Source: Cololabis saira
Taxonomy: Eukaryota; Chordata; Actinopteri; Beloniformes; Belonidae
Reading direction: 5' to 3'
DNA length: 64,000 nt
Assembly: GCF_033807715.1 (NCBI RefSeq)
Contig: NC_084607.1
Coordinates: 16,354,941 to 16,418,940 of the forward strand
The notes under the pieces: generated by a model
Told to the model about the DNA's origin: nothing
The model's input: the letters and a program-made list of their open reading frames with translations, nothing else
Database searches by the model: none
Shown here: in pieces, positions 49,284 through 61,000 of the stretch
Layout: every line of letters begins with the position of its first letter
Position numbering within the stretch: the first letter of the stretch is position 1
Translations under genes and position numbers: made by a program

Positions 49284-49295
49284 TTAGAGTTCCAT
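49284..49295 (-). promoter_or_regulatory. Three-codon upstream ORF before meioc
   Basis: On the minus strand ATG GAA CTC TAA lies 20 bases before the meioc start codon at 49264. If transcription begins further upstream it would be a minimal uORF able to reduce translation; the mapped start site is unknown. Confidence 0.35.
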
Positions 49296-49724
49296 GTCTG
49301 GTCCAAAACGCAGAAAAACAACCCATTCTTAACGTTATTACAACCTTTCTGCCACTGATTTCATTTCAACATATATATAGGAGTCGGTTAATGCTTGTAA
49401 CAGTGTAACAATATCACTTTGACTAAAAAACAGATCTATTAGCTAACTTTAGCCGTTATAGCTGGTGTTGCGTTCGCTGACTTTCTCAAATAAATGAATA
49501 ATTAAATACGAATAACCTTTTTAATCTGATATTTACATGGAGCTTACATTATTATAACGTATCTGAGTGGCATTAACCGTCGAAAACCGGGGAAACCTAC
49601 CCGATGAAATCTGTCCCTTTGGAAGTCCACAATTTGTTTTAATTTAATGTATGTAAATATTACTTTTAACAAAGAGATAAAAAAATCTGTGACCCCCCTT
49701 GGGTGCAACGTGGTGACGAACTCA

Positions 49725-49800
49725 ACTGTGATTGGCTAAGAGGATGGCAATGATCATTTTGGTCCAATCAACGATCAGCAAGGACTATAATTGGCATAGC
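49725..49800 (-). promoter_or_regulatory. CCAAT-box cluster upstream of meioc
   Basis: Three CCAAT/ATTGG motifs (about 49731, 49774 and 49790) within 75 bp, some 460-530 bp before the meioc start codon. This resembles NF-Y-type promoter architecture. No TATA box was identified; the distance to the coding start makes the assignment tentative. Confidence 0.35.
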
Positions 49801-50179
49801 AACAGGTGTGGCCACGCCCCCCCGTGTTTCACATGAGACGCAGATGTTCACGGACTTTTACCTGCTATCAGTCGTGAGATTGAACAAAATGTACACACAC
49901 AAAAACGTATATGGCAGGCTATATTTTATAGAAAAATTATAATAAATACATTTGTCCAACAATCTCTTTATCAATTATAAATGCGGCAGGTAGTCTTAAT
50001 CAGCTTTCCCTGCACTGTGTTTTACAACCTTTTGAATGTTCCCATATAAACATAGTATAAAAGTACACGATGTCCAGACCAAAATTACTCTAGAAGCAAA
50101 TGTAAGTATTTAGTGTGATTATTCACAGAACTAACCACAGATTTATGACAGATTTATGAAATGACAGGAGTAATTGTAG

Positions 50180-50767
50180 TAAGGCAAGGCAAGGCAAGGC
50201 AAGTTTATTTGTATAGCACAATTCAACCCAAGGTAATTCAAAGTGCTTTACATCAACATTAAAAGAGGCAAGACACAATTAAACAGTAAATAACAAATAA
50301 AATGATAAGAAAAGAGGTAAAATAATAAAAAGCAAAAAGTTGTTAAAAAGTAAGGGCAGTAGAGTACAGAGTACAGTATTTAATTTAAGAGTACGCTTCA
50401 GTAAACAGTAATGTTTTTAGGCCTGATTTAAAGGAGCCTACAGTTGGAGCAGACCTCAGGTCTACAGGAAGTTTGTTCCACCGGTGAGGAGCAGAATAAC
50501 TGAACGCTGCCTCACCTTGCTTGGTTCTGGTTCTTGGGAACCACAACAAACCAGATCCAGATGAAGCTCAGGGGTCTGGGAGCTTCATAGGAACTAACAG
50601 ATCAAGCATGTATTTTGGTCCAAGACCATTCAGGTCTTTGTAGACCAGCAGTAAGATTTTAAACTCTATCCTTTGACTCACTGGAAGCCAGGGTAGTGAT
50701 TTCATGACCGGTGTAATGTGGTCCAGTTTACTGGTGTTTGTAAGGACTCTGGTAGTAGTTTAGATCT
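50180..50767 (-). repeat. LINE 3' region, (GCAAG)n-tailed, minus orientation
   Basis: Begins AAGGCAAGGCAAGGCAAG, then TTTATTTGTATAGCACAATT and AATTCAAAGTGCTTTACAT. This is the reverse complement of the 3' end of the LINE fragment at 46330-46726, so the same family is present twice in opposite orientation. The rest of the block, to the TA at 50768, includes CAGGTCTACAGGAAGTTTGT and similar words typical of this repeat. Confidence 0.75.
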
Positions 50768-50769
50768 TA

Positions 50770-52073
50770 CAGTTTTTTCTGAAAGCTTAGGCGCTAATTA
50801 TGTTCTTGTAGCACAATTTCTAAAACTATTAACACACATAGCAAAACCACTCACTGAGTTAGCCAAACTAAAAGCACAAATACTGCTTTGCACTCAGTTT
50901 GTAATTTTGTAACACACACTTTTCAAAACTGTAGGCACAATTCACTGCTTACACTCAATTGCCAAATTTCCAAAACACTCCTAGCAAAATCATACACATG
51001 TATGGCTATTATTTACACTATTTTGCCAACTGTCTGGCACACTTTCACATGTGAAAATAATTTTAGAGAATTAGTTCACTTTGCAATCAGCGTAAGCACT
51101 ATAAATAAGCCACAGGTAAGCTGTCTGTGTGGAGTACAATGGAAGGAGCAAGAAGAGTAAGAATCAGAGGAGGCCGAGGAAGAGGACGTGGAGGTGAAGA
51201 AGCAAGAGGTTTAGAGGAAGTTAGAGGAAGAGGACAAGGAGCAGCAAGAGGAGGGGGAAGAAGAAGGGCCAGAGCAGACCTGATATGTCATCATATGGGA
51301 CAATGTTAGTTTCCATAGGGCTGCTTTGGTCCGCAACTGGTTTACTGATCACCCACTCTTCATGGCACTCAACCTCCCCCCATACTCTCCATTCTTACTG
51401 TAAATCCAATTGAAGAGTTATTTTCTGCCTGGCGCTGGAAAGTCCACGACCGCCTTCCCCATCAACACGCAGCCCTTTTACAAGCAATGGAGGAGGCATG
51501 TGGAGATATTGAGCAGGCATCATGTCAGGCCTGGATACGGCATGCAAGGAGGTATTTTCCCCGGTGCCTTGGACTGGAGGAAATCACATGCGATGTGGAT
51601 GAGATTTTGTAGCCGGACCCAGAGAGACGGCATGATGTAGGCTGAATGTCTTTTTTTTGTGAATGTATTATTTTGTGTTCTGTGCTGTGTCTTTGTTTTG
51701 ACGAGTGTGAATAAACACCAATACTTGAAGTTTGGATCCCTGTGTGTTTACAGAACTATGACAAAAGTATGACCTCAAACTGACCTAGCCTACCTTGTGC
51801 ACAGAAAAAGAAAAAAGCCAGATGTGTTTTGTATTCATACCATCAGTGTGTAGTTGGCACATTATGTGCTTAGTAAATGATGGCATGTGTTTACTGTCTG
51901 ATATGAAAACACCATTTTTACTAAGGTGTGTAGAGTTAATCAAACTGTGTTTGATTTTGCAAGAGAACTATAACGTTTTGATAATTTGGTGAAAGGTTTT
52001 ATCATTTGTGTGTAGAGTTTAGCAAAAATAGCCAATGTTGCAAAAAATGTACTTAAGGATTCAGAAAAAACTG
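50770..52073 (+). mobile_element. Internally deleted Tc1/mariner-type transposon (1304 bp)
   Basis: The ends CAGTTTTTTCTGAA and TTCAGAAAAAACTG are perfect inverted repeats of 14 bp, flanked by TA at 50768-50769 and 52074-52075. It is inserted in the LINE block that ends at 50767. The frame at 51139-51309 starts with an Arg/Gly-rich segment (MEGARRVRIRGGRGRGRGG) and then breaks off. From about 51293 the DNA encodes the end of a DDE transposase: FHRAALVRNWFTDHPLFMAL, PPYSPF, an in-frame stop, then AWRWKVHDRLPHQHAALLQA and further residues to about 51610. The DNA-binding part and most of the catalytic domain are missing. Confidence 0.85.
51139..51612 (+). pseudogene. Transposase remnant of the mariner-type element
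   Basis: N-terminal Arg/Gly-rich piece fused by deletion (near 51285) to the last third of an IS630/Tc1-like transposase. Relative to the full proteins I remember, the helix-turn-helix region and two of the three catalytic acids are absent. A stop codon (TAA at about 51401) interrupts the region before NPIEELF-like sequence. Not functional. Confidence 0.8.
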
Positions 52074-52549
52074 TAATGGGACTGTCCCATATGGAACAGA
52101 GCTGCCCCATCATCATAGCCACTAGGTGGCATCTAAACTGCAAGTTCAACCCCAATGTACAGCTTTCAGGAGAAACACATTTTTTCTTCTGTGCACTTTG
52201 TACCATATTCAGTTACTCTGGTCTGGTGATGTGTTTATTTCACTTACAGTTCTGCTGTAAACTCAAATCTATTAACTTTACTTTGAAGACATATGTATTC
52301 ACATACACCTTGTAGTTGGTGAGATATGATCATTTTAAATAAAGTATGTCATTTTTTAACAGAAATCTAAACAATAGGCACAGTTAAGGGATTCAAGTGT
52401 AACAGAATACCACATCCCAACTGATTATCTTTTGTACTCCCCCCATTGAGTTTTATAAAAGTGGTATCTGCTCAACAGAACCTTGCATAAGGCCCCCAAA
52501 AAACTTGAAACCATGCTGCATGTTTATAAGTGGGTTAATAACTGTATTT

Positions 52550-53660
52550 CTCTATTGATGACATTTTATCTGAACATCAATCTGATTTTAGAAAACTCAT
52601 AGCACAACCATGGTAGTATGTAATAATACAATTGAATCTCTAGACAAGAAGCTAGGCAGTGCAGCTATTTTGATCAATTTATAGAGAGCTTTTGACACAA
52701 TGAATCATGTTATATTAATACAGACTTATCAAGACGAGGTTCACAGAGTCACAACTATCTGTCAGGCAGGTCTACGTGTGTGCAAGTAAAAATGATCATC
52801 TCCAGCTTTCTTGGTGTCACTTGGGGAGTTCCTCAAAGATTCGTTTTGGGACCACTTTAATTTGTTTTATATGAATTATTTTTGATCAACATGATTTTAA
52901 TGTACATTTTCATTTTGATGCTATTTATGCTTTAACGTATTGTGCTGCATCCGTCCCCAATCAGGCTGTCTCGGAGCTCCAGATGTACCTTGCTTTTGTT
53001 CAACACATTGTCTGCAACTTAATGCTTGTTTGAAATGGTAGCAAAACAAATGATGTCAGTAATTCTCACAGGGTTCTGTTATTGAGACATTCTCACTTAA
53101 AATACCTTTAAATGTACATATATTATTATTTTCTTGTGCCTTTATCTTTTACACTGCAGGAGTTTGGGAACAAAAGAGCTGATAAACGCTTTTTGTGGAC
53201 GAAGGAAAATCTTGTGTTGTTTATTTCCGTCTCTCCTTTCAACTGCCGGTAACCAACAGTAACAGAACAGTAACAGAAAAGTCATCATCATCGTTAATAA
53301 CGACTAGATTCTTGTGAATCCTAACCCACTGAAACTACACAGTGTCCTGCTAGTGAGTGGCCACTACAACACATCACATAGCCTATAGCAATTAGTGCAA
53401 AAACCAAGGTGAAATGATGTGTTTCTTATTTTAAAATGTAACCGCTGCTTGTATTTAAACCAAAGTAAAAGCTTGGGGCTCCCACTTCCATGTCTGTGTT
53501 GGATTACGGTGGTGTTATTTACATGCATGCATCCTCTCATTTCCTACATCTGAGATCCATCACTAATTTTTACTTCTCTTTCCTATCCCTGTTTATTGCA
53601 TGCTTGTATTGGACAGTCAGCTTTGTCCACTCAAAAAAGCCTTTTTATATTTTCATGGGT
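52550..53660 (+). pseudogene. Degenerate L2-like LINE reverse transcriptase
   Basis: Scattered RT motifs in shifting frames on the plus strand: HQSDFRKTHSTT near 52578, AAILINL-stop-RAFDTMNH near 52662-52711, a GVPQ-like stretch near 52828, then VLDYGGVIYMHASS at 53496-53537 and CLYWTVSFVHSKKPFYIF near 53601-53655. The order fits one old element, interrupted around 53080-53480 by sequence I cannot place. Confidence 0.65.
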
Positions 53661-54120
53661 ATCTTGGGTGTTTCAGGACGGCTTAAAACTGAAACCTGAT
53701 ACTGTACTTTCAGATGCACTTTTGTTTTGCTTCTTCATTTTTTCTTTTTTCGAAAAAGAGATCTTTGATCTTATTTTTTCTGGTTAAAAAAATTATGATT
53801 ATATTAATTTGGATCCAGTTCTATTTTGATTTAAGAGAGCCTATATTTTCTCTTTGTATCGCAAAGAGAACGGATTATAGATAAGGATAACTTTAACGAA
53901 GTAGGTTGTGGTTTAAAATAATTGAACAGTACAGTAACATTTAATTTTTGTTTTTACCAGACTTAACAGTGATTTTCATTTATTTAATTTCCAGTTTATT
54001 TAGTCACATCTGTTCACATAAGCTCAGGTATGTTGAGAGTTGACTGTAAAAGAAACTTCAACTACACAAAACTTACAAACATACTGACTTAACCTGACTG
54101 AATAACAAACACGCAGAGGG

Positions 54121-54234
<114 letters not shown>

Positions 54235-54915
54235 GGGACATGACCGTGCATTGAGTGGGAGAGTCTATCTCCTCTCTTGTATTAGTTCCAGAGGAACCCA
54301 AAGTCTGATTGGACTGAACAAATCCATCTGTGGAGCAAAGTTTAAGACCAAAGCAGCAAAATTCAGAGAGCAAACAGGAAAACCCCTTTCAAAATAAAAG
54401 TAGCACATACACAAAACATTGCCTGTTGGTTCAGCCTGACTAAACTCCTAATACACACATTCCTAACTGTTTTTCTGTTGTTTTTTTTTTTTTTTAATTT
54501 GAAATACAGTAATTTATCTCATACCTTTAGATGAAGATGTCTAACAGCGAGAAATACTGTCTTGGTTAATAATAATTCATGCAACTTGTGACAAAGCTGC
54601 AGCAGAGAAATTTGGTTTTATTTTAAGGACTCACATAGCCTAGAATGATATGAGCCTGACTAGACTTTGCATATAAATTATTACTAAAGAAACAAACTTC
54701 AAGTCAAATCTGGGTGGTGGAAAAATTTTGCAACTCGTGTTATTTTGCATTTTAAAAAGTTTCACAATTCACATTTTCACATGCATGATTTCTATTATAC
54801 CCACATTCCTACCCTCCCCATAATTACCCTAGGGGGAAAAAAAAAAAAAAACATACATTAAGGGAGAACAAAATTAAATAAATATTTAAAAAAATAAATA
54901 AATAAATAATACATA

Positions 54916-55097
54916 AATACATACATACATACATACATACATACATACATACATACATACATACATACATACATACATACATACATACATACATACATAC
55001 ATACATACATACATACATACATACATACATACATACATACATACATACATACATACATACATACATACATACATACATACATACATACATACATACA

Positions 55098-55127
<30 letters not shown>
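54916..55127. repeat. (ATAC)n microsatellite
   Basis: About 53 near-perfect units, 735 bp upstream of the fzd2 start codon. Tyr-Val-Cys-Met frames on the minus strand are artefacts. Confidence 0.98.
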
Positions 55128-55129
<2 letters not shown>

Positions 55130-55862
55130 AGACACAAGTTCGAAAATAAAGATACTCATTAGTCCCCTTTGGAAAAATTATCCAGTTTTGAGAATAATGG
55201 GAACCAAAATTCTTGAAAAATATGAGCACGGTTGTATTTTTCTAAAGTTAATTTTTCCAATGGTAAAACAACTGAAATTTGATCCAAAAAAAACTTGAAA
55301 GTTGGAGGGGAATCATCTTTCCAAAGTAAAAGTATGCATTTCTTAGCGAAGTATGTGATCATAATTAATATCCTGCTTTTTTTCCGGTCTAACTGAAGAT
55401 CCAGTGTGTCATTTTTAAATACAAATTGGAGCTTAACTCAAAATTAATTTCTAATACAAATACATTTGATCTTGACCATTTATCTCTGGGGTAAAGCGGA
55501 TTTGTGGCTGAATAAACATCTCCCACGTCAGTCTGGAGCAGTTTAATTGTTCAGATGCAGGATTTAAATGAACAAATGATAAATAATGTGTATAATATTA
55601 TTTCATTTTATTTTGAAAGCTGTCACTGGAGGATATGGCTCTTTTTTTAGTCTGCAGTGACAGCGGGTGAGAGGCTGAAGTTGTGGAAAAGAAACAAAGT
55701 GAGCCAGGAGCGTGAACGCATTCACTGGGATTACAGAGAGCCGCGTTCAGGTCTCCACTGACTGATAGTAAACTCAGATTGACGATCGGCCCATGAAACT
55801 GACGAGAACCAACTTGCTGAGTGAGTTTACAGAAAGTTGATCGAGTTTTAAACTTTGGAAGG

Positions 55863-57485
55863 ATGACTTTTTGGGCTTGGTGTCTTGCGCTCCTGCCACC
55901 TCTGCTGATATCAGCGCAGTATCAGGGAGACAATGGAATGATGATCCCGGAGCACGGATTTTGTCAGCCGATTTCAATCCCCCTGTGCACGGACATCGCC
56001 TACAACCAAACCATCATGCCCAACTTAGTGGGCCATCACAACCAGGAGGACGCAGGACTCGAGGTGCACCAGTTTTACCCTCTTGTGAAGGTACAGTGCT
56101 CGCCAGAGTTGAAATTCTTCCTGTGCTCCATGTATGCGCCCGTGTGCACGGTGCTGGAGAAGGCCATCCCCCCCTGCAGGTCGATCTGCGAGAGGGCCAA
56201 GCAGGGCTGCGAGGCTCTCATGAACAAGTTTGGCTTCCAGTGGCCCGAGAGACTGCGCTGCGAGAATTTCCCCGTGCATGGAGACGGACAGATCTGCGTG
56301 GGCCAGAACGACTCCTCCACCGCCACCGTCCCCCCCCTGATGCCCGTGCCAGGGACCCAGGATGTATCCGTGGTCAGGCCATTCCGGTGCCCCTCGGTGC
56401 TCAAAGTCCCCCCATATTTAAACTATAATTTTTTGGACGAGAAGGACTGTGCAGCTCCCTGTGAGCCAGCAAGGAATGGTGGAAGCATGTTTTTCAGTAG
56501 GAAAGAGATTCAGTTCTCCCGCATCTGGATTCTGGTCTGGTCTGTGCTCTGCTGTGCATCCACATTATTTACAGTAACCACTTACTTAGTTGATATGCAA
56601 CGCTTCAGATACCCAGAGCGGCCCATTATCTTCTTGTCTGGCTGCTACACTATGGTTTCCATAGCGTACATAGCCGGGTACTTCCTGGGGGACAGGGTGG
56701 TGTGTAATGACGGCTTCAGCCTCGATGGATATAAGACCATTGTCCAAGGCACCAAAAAGGAAGGTTGCACCATCCTCTTCATGATGCTCTATTTCTTCAG
56801 CATGGCCAGCTCCATCTGGTGGGTCATCTTATCCCTCACTTGGTTCCTGGCGGCAGGCATGAAGTGGGGCCACGAGGCCATCGAGGCCAACTCTCAGTAT
56901 TTCCACTTGGCCGCCTGGGCAGTTCCAGCTGTGAAGACCATCAGCGTCCTGGCCATCGGTCAGATCGAAGGCGACGTGCTCAGCGGCGTCTGCTTCGTGA
57001 GTCTCAGCAACCTGGACCCTCTGCGGGGCTTTGTGTTGGCCCCTCTCTTCATCTACCTTTTCATTGGCACCTCGTTCCTGCTGGCCGGCTTCGTGTCGCT
57101 GTTCAGAATCCGCACCATCATGAAACACGACGGCACCAAGACGGAAAAGCTTGAGCAACTGATGGTGCGGATTGGGGTGTTTAGCGTCCTATACACGGTC
57201 CCCGCCACGATTGTCATCGCCTGCTTCTTCTACGAGCAGGCCTTCCGCCCCCACTGGGAGCGCAGCTGGGTCACCCACAACTGCAGGAGCTTGGCCATCC
57301 CGTGTCCCATGCAGGCCGGACCCCACATGACCCCGGACTTCACCGTCTACATGATCAAATATCTGATGACACTGATCGTAGGAATCACATCCGGGTTCTG
57401 GATCTGGTCTGGGAAGACTCTGCACTCCTGGCACAAGTTCTACACGAGGCTGACAAACGGCAAACACGGAGAGACCACAGTGTAG
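55863..57485 (+). CDS. fzd2: Frizzled-2 Wnt receptor
   Basis: A single-exon frame of 540 residues (human FZD2 565). It starts at the first ATG after an in-frame TGA at 55818-55820, with A at -3. Signal peptide about 1-18. Wnt-binding cysteine-rich domain 28-150 with all ten cysteines (34, 42, 79, 88, 95, 105, 109, 116, 133, 145) and N-glycosylation sites at N48 and N149. A linker follows, then seven membrane helices (about 220-242, 255-275, 302-328, 345-365, 388-413, 435-457, 495-516). The Dishevelled-binding KTLHSW is at 518-523 and the tail ends ETTV, a PDZ ligand. From known biology it receives Wnt at the plasma membrane and signals through Dishevelled, to beta-catenin or planar polarity. 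The residues flanking the CRD and the gene neighbours favour FZD2 over the close paralogue FZD7. Confidence 0.95.
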   Translation: MTFWAWCLALLPPLLISAQYQGDNGMMIPEHGFCQPISIPLCTDIAYNQTIMPNLVGHHNQEDAGLEVHQFYPLVKVQCSPELKFFLCSMYAPVCTVLEKAIPPCRSICERAKQGCEALMNKFGFQWPERLRCENFPVHGDGQICVGQNDSSTATVPPLMPVPGTQDVSVVRPFRCPSVLKVPPYLNYNFLDEKDCAAPCEPARNGGSMFFSRKEIQFSRIWILVWSVLCCASTLFTVTTYLVDMQRFRYPERPIIFLSGCYTMVSIAYIAGYFLGDRVVCNDGFSLDGYKTIVQGTKKEGCTILFMMLYFFSMASSIWWVILSLTWFLAAGMKWGHEAIEANSQYFHLAAWAVPAVKTISVLAIGQIEGDVLSGVCFVSLSNLDPLRGFVLAPLFIYLFIGTSFLLAGFVSLFRIRTIMKHDGTKTEKLEQLMVRIGVFSVLYTVPATIVIACFFYEQAFRPHWERSWVTHNCRSLAIPCPMQAGPHMTPDFTVYMIKYLMTLIVGITSGFWIWSGKTLHSWHKFYTRLTNGKHGETTV

Positions 57486-58001
57486 AACCAAGTGACACTG
57501 AAACGTGCTGGAATTCGTGGTTTTAATTATCGGACCCTCATGTGAAACATTAGTAACACATCAGTAGAGATTACTTTTTACAATATTCCTATTTACTTCA
57601 ATGTTATAGTCAGAGACGAATGCAAACTGAGGGGGAGGACATTAAGACAAGCTGGATTTACATGGACTAAATGTGACTTAAAAAAGAAAAAATAACAGCG
57701 CTGAAATTCTCTTGTCGATCTCTTCTGGATTTTTTCTGTGAACATCCATGAACTCCAGAACATCGTGGATCCAGCAGCTCAGAACATGGAGCAACTTATT
57801 CTGTATAAATGTTTCATGTACATTTTAATGAAACTGTAAATAGTATCTGTAAAAACAACAAAATATATATTTGTATTTAAAAACGGTCAGTATATTTCTT
57901 TATTTGCCAGTGGACCTAGTCTACGGAGGCAATACCTGGTGATTTTTTTTAATAACAGCAAATACACTTCAGTCCTTTTGGATGACACTCAGTGTGTGTG
58001 C

Positions 58002-58002
<1 letters not shown>
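57486..58002 (+). other. fzd2 3' UTR region
   Basis: AT-rich sequence with many TATTTA/ATTTA-like words but no clear AATAAA close to the stop codon. The end of the transcript is not settled. Confidence 0.4.

Positions 58003-58062
<60 letters not shown>
58003..58062. repeat. (TA)n microsatellite
   Basis: About 30 TA units downstream of fzd2. Confidence 0.97.
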
Positions 58063-58067
<5 letters not shown>

Positions 58068-61000
58068 CATAATCAAACCAAAGCATATTCAATTTAAAGA
58101 GGTGGACTCGTTTTGTATTTTTTTCTTTCATCCACTTTTTCTTCTTTTTTTACGTATAATTTGTTCATTTATTCTTATTTATACACTCTATGGGAAGAAA
58201 GAAGGGATAATTATGTATTTGACTCCCATGGATGAGGAATTGTGACACCTGAACATCTGTTGCGAGACGGGAAATGTGAAAAGACGTTGTTGGAAACCAG
58301 CCGGTAACTCAAGACTGTAGCCCTCTGGGGAAAAAAAACACAAAGTGAGTTTTTAACTGACACAATGTCAGCTGATCACACATGTCCGGTTAATCATCCA
58401 CCCTGTCAGTATTTTCAGAGATATTTCGCATCTGTGCGTTTTGCAGAAACTGGTGTCAGCCTGTAAGAATGTGGTGGAGGACTTCTTCGCACATGTGCAC
58501 GATATCGCCTTCAAGTGCTAAACAAAACAAGAAGCCTTTTCTGCTTGTTGTGAGAGACGGTTCAGTTACACCAAAAGATACGTCTCCTGTTGCATGGGTG
58601 TGAAGATGTTCGGGCCTGCCTGTTTGGTAAGGGGGGGAAACAAAGATGTTCCAGTTTTTCTGTGGCGTTACATCTTTCACCAGTTTGGAATCCCCCAAGC
58701 CATGCACGGCTGAAACTGAAGCTCCTCTGCAGTGCTGTCATGAAGTTGATGGGTGTCTTGGAGAAATCTGATCCTCTCTCCTCAGAGCAGGAGCTCTTGG
58801 CTTGAAGCAGGCATTTGAGAATGGCACGCACATACTGTTTGAGCTTTTGTTCATACTCTTAGATCAGATGTTAAAATGTGCTCGTGATGCTGCGCGTATA
58901 ATCCCAGTGTTACAACGATGCTCATAATGACTTTAAAGAGCACATAACAAAGGTTTGCCACCACTTATGGATTAATTCATCTTGTGACCTCTCGGACAAG
59001 TCATTGTTTGTCTTTGCTTTCCACGTGGGCCGTAATAACAGACAGGTTAGAGTAATGAAAGGTAGGAACAGATACTCAGGTGGGGGGAAAGTCATAAATC
59101 TACTTGTACCTCTTCTACTTTGCCCCTTTACTCCCTCCCTGCCTCCCTCCCCGGCCTCGCTCAGATGACTGGTGCGGGGGATTGAGTCAGCGGAGCGCGG
59201 TGTTGGGCCCTCGCCTAGTGACAGACAGTCTCCTGTGTGCTGCTCACTTCAAAGCGCCGCTGAGACCTGACTGGCTCCTTGTAAATAGGTCTGCCTGGCC
59301 CGAAGGCCCACTTCCTGCGCTTAACTCAACTTAATGGCTGGCTTGTTTGGCTTTGCACTGAAGCGGAGAGGCGAATGAGAAGTTAGAGAACGAGGAGAGG
59401 AGGCCCATGGGTGGGGTGCTGTAGTGAGGAGAGCGAGAGCGTTTCAGGGTTTCAGGGAGGAGGGGCTTGGAAAGGTTAATGGAAAATCCAGTATTATTCG
59501 GTTATCTTTTGTCTTTCTTCAATACAAAACTACAAGTAAGGGAAGAAAATCTGAACTGGAACAAGTACAGAGGTGGCCACAGGAATGTGATTTTGTTCAT
59601 ATTTTGGGAATTTATACTCGCATGCTTTGCTTCTGACTAAAATAACCTGTAAATATGCAGTATAATATCGTGTTATGTGTTTATGCTTACGACTGTTGTC
59701 ATGCGGAGAACCTCTTTTAAAATGTAAGACATTCCAGGTGTAATTAAAGCTCTGCAAAACCAGCTGTGTTAAACTGTTCATATTACCAACAGGAAAGGTG
59801 GCAGCTAGCGTACAGCCCGTTCTCTACGGGGTTTTCAGTGGCACCCGTCTGCCATGCTGTCGATTTCGCAGCTTAAATCTTTCACGCAGCACTTTGCTGC
59901 TCGCTCGAGGGCAAGAAGGAACAAGCCAAGATTGGGAGGGGGGGGGGGGTTAGACAGGAAGAATGCGTCTCGAGTTGATATTATGATGTCACTCTCAATG
60001 AAAGACGGTCTTGGCATGTCAGAAGAGGAATCATTTTGGTCGCGAGGGCCCGTGTTCTCGCTGGTACCACAAAGTCATTGTTCCAATGTAAATCAGTCCT
60101 CCGTGAACAACTGTTACTGTAGAAGGATTATGACTGGTATTTAAAACAGACAAAGGACTGAAGAAAAGGGAAGAATGGTTAAAAAAAAAAGAAAAAAGAT
60201 TCCAGACATGAAGTCTGTTTCTAATCAAATCTTGGCTCGAACTCAAGAAGAACTCGTTCTCAGAGGGCTGAATTAGTTACAGTCATACATTATCCTAACC
60301 ATTGGAAAGCAGCTGAGATTTTCCAGAACACATACTATATCCATCTGTCTTGGTTCCACGAATTTTGAGCAGGAAGTGCGATACTTTCTCTTTTTTTATT
60401 CTCCTCCTGTCAAGTATTTCAGAGGTGGCCACTGTGGATGGGATGAAGCACAACAAGTTGTCAGGAGATAAAGTTTTACACATCATTTCTAAAATCCCTT
60501 TTTAAAACTTCAACTCTGCCTTACTATCGAGTGGGATCGAGAGTCTTCGGCTACTAGAGTCTTCACTGCTCATCGGAAAGTAAAAACTGACATCAGGCCT
60601 ATTTTCTCTTTGAAATAAAATTACTTGCAAGGATCTAGTTGATCTGATGTTACCATTATCTTCCTGGGCTTTTTACGCTTTATAATGCTTTATAACGTGC
60701 CCAGCTCTTCTGAAATTACTTCACCATATTCCGTCAGGAACTGAAATAACAACTGCTGATTATATCCTTGCGGCAAAGGCAAATATAGCAGAAACACCAG
60801 AGAGATATTCAACTCACCAAACTTCATCATTTCAAAATCTCTGCAGATGATTTCCATGCCTCGTGCACGCCATTTGTTTGCACTTCAGTGCTCGTCAGTG
60901 CAGGGACCCCACAGGGTGACTTTGACAGGAACACCAAACGCAACAAACTCTTGATGTTGCTCTGGGATGTTTGGAGAGTTTGTGTTGTCCCTCGTCCCCC

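Noticed and set aside
54824..55229. Frames of Tyr-Val-Cys-Met repeats
   Set aside because: Products of the (ATAC)n microsatellite.
55821..55862. Upstream extension of the fzd2 frame beginning at GTG
   Set aside because: The frame is open back to a TGA at 55818, but the first ATG is at 55863 and begins a proper signal peptide; a GTG start is not expected here.
55871..56428. 185-codon frame overlapping fzd2, and other overlapping frames to 57491
   Set aside because: Shadows of the fzd2 coding sequence in other frames.
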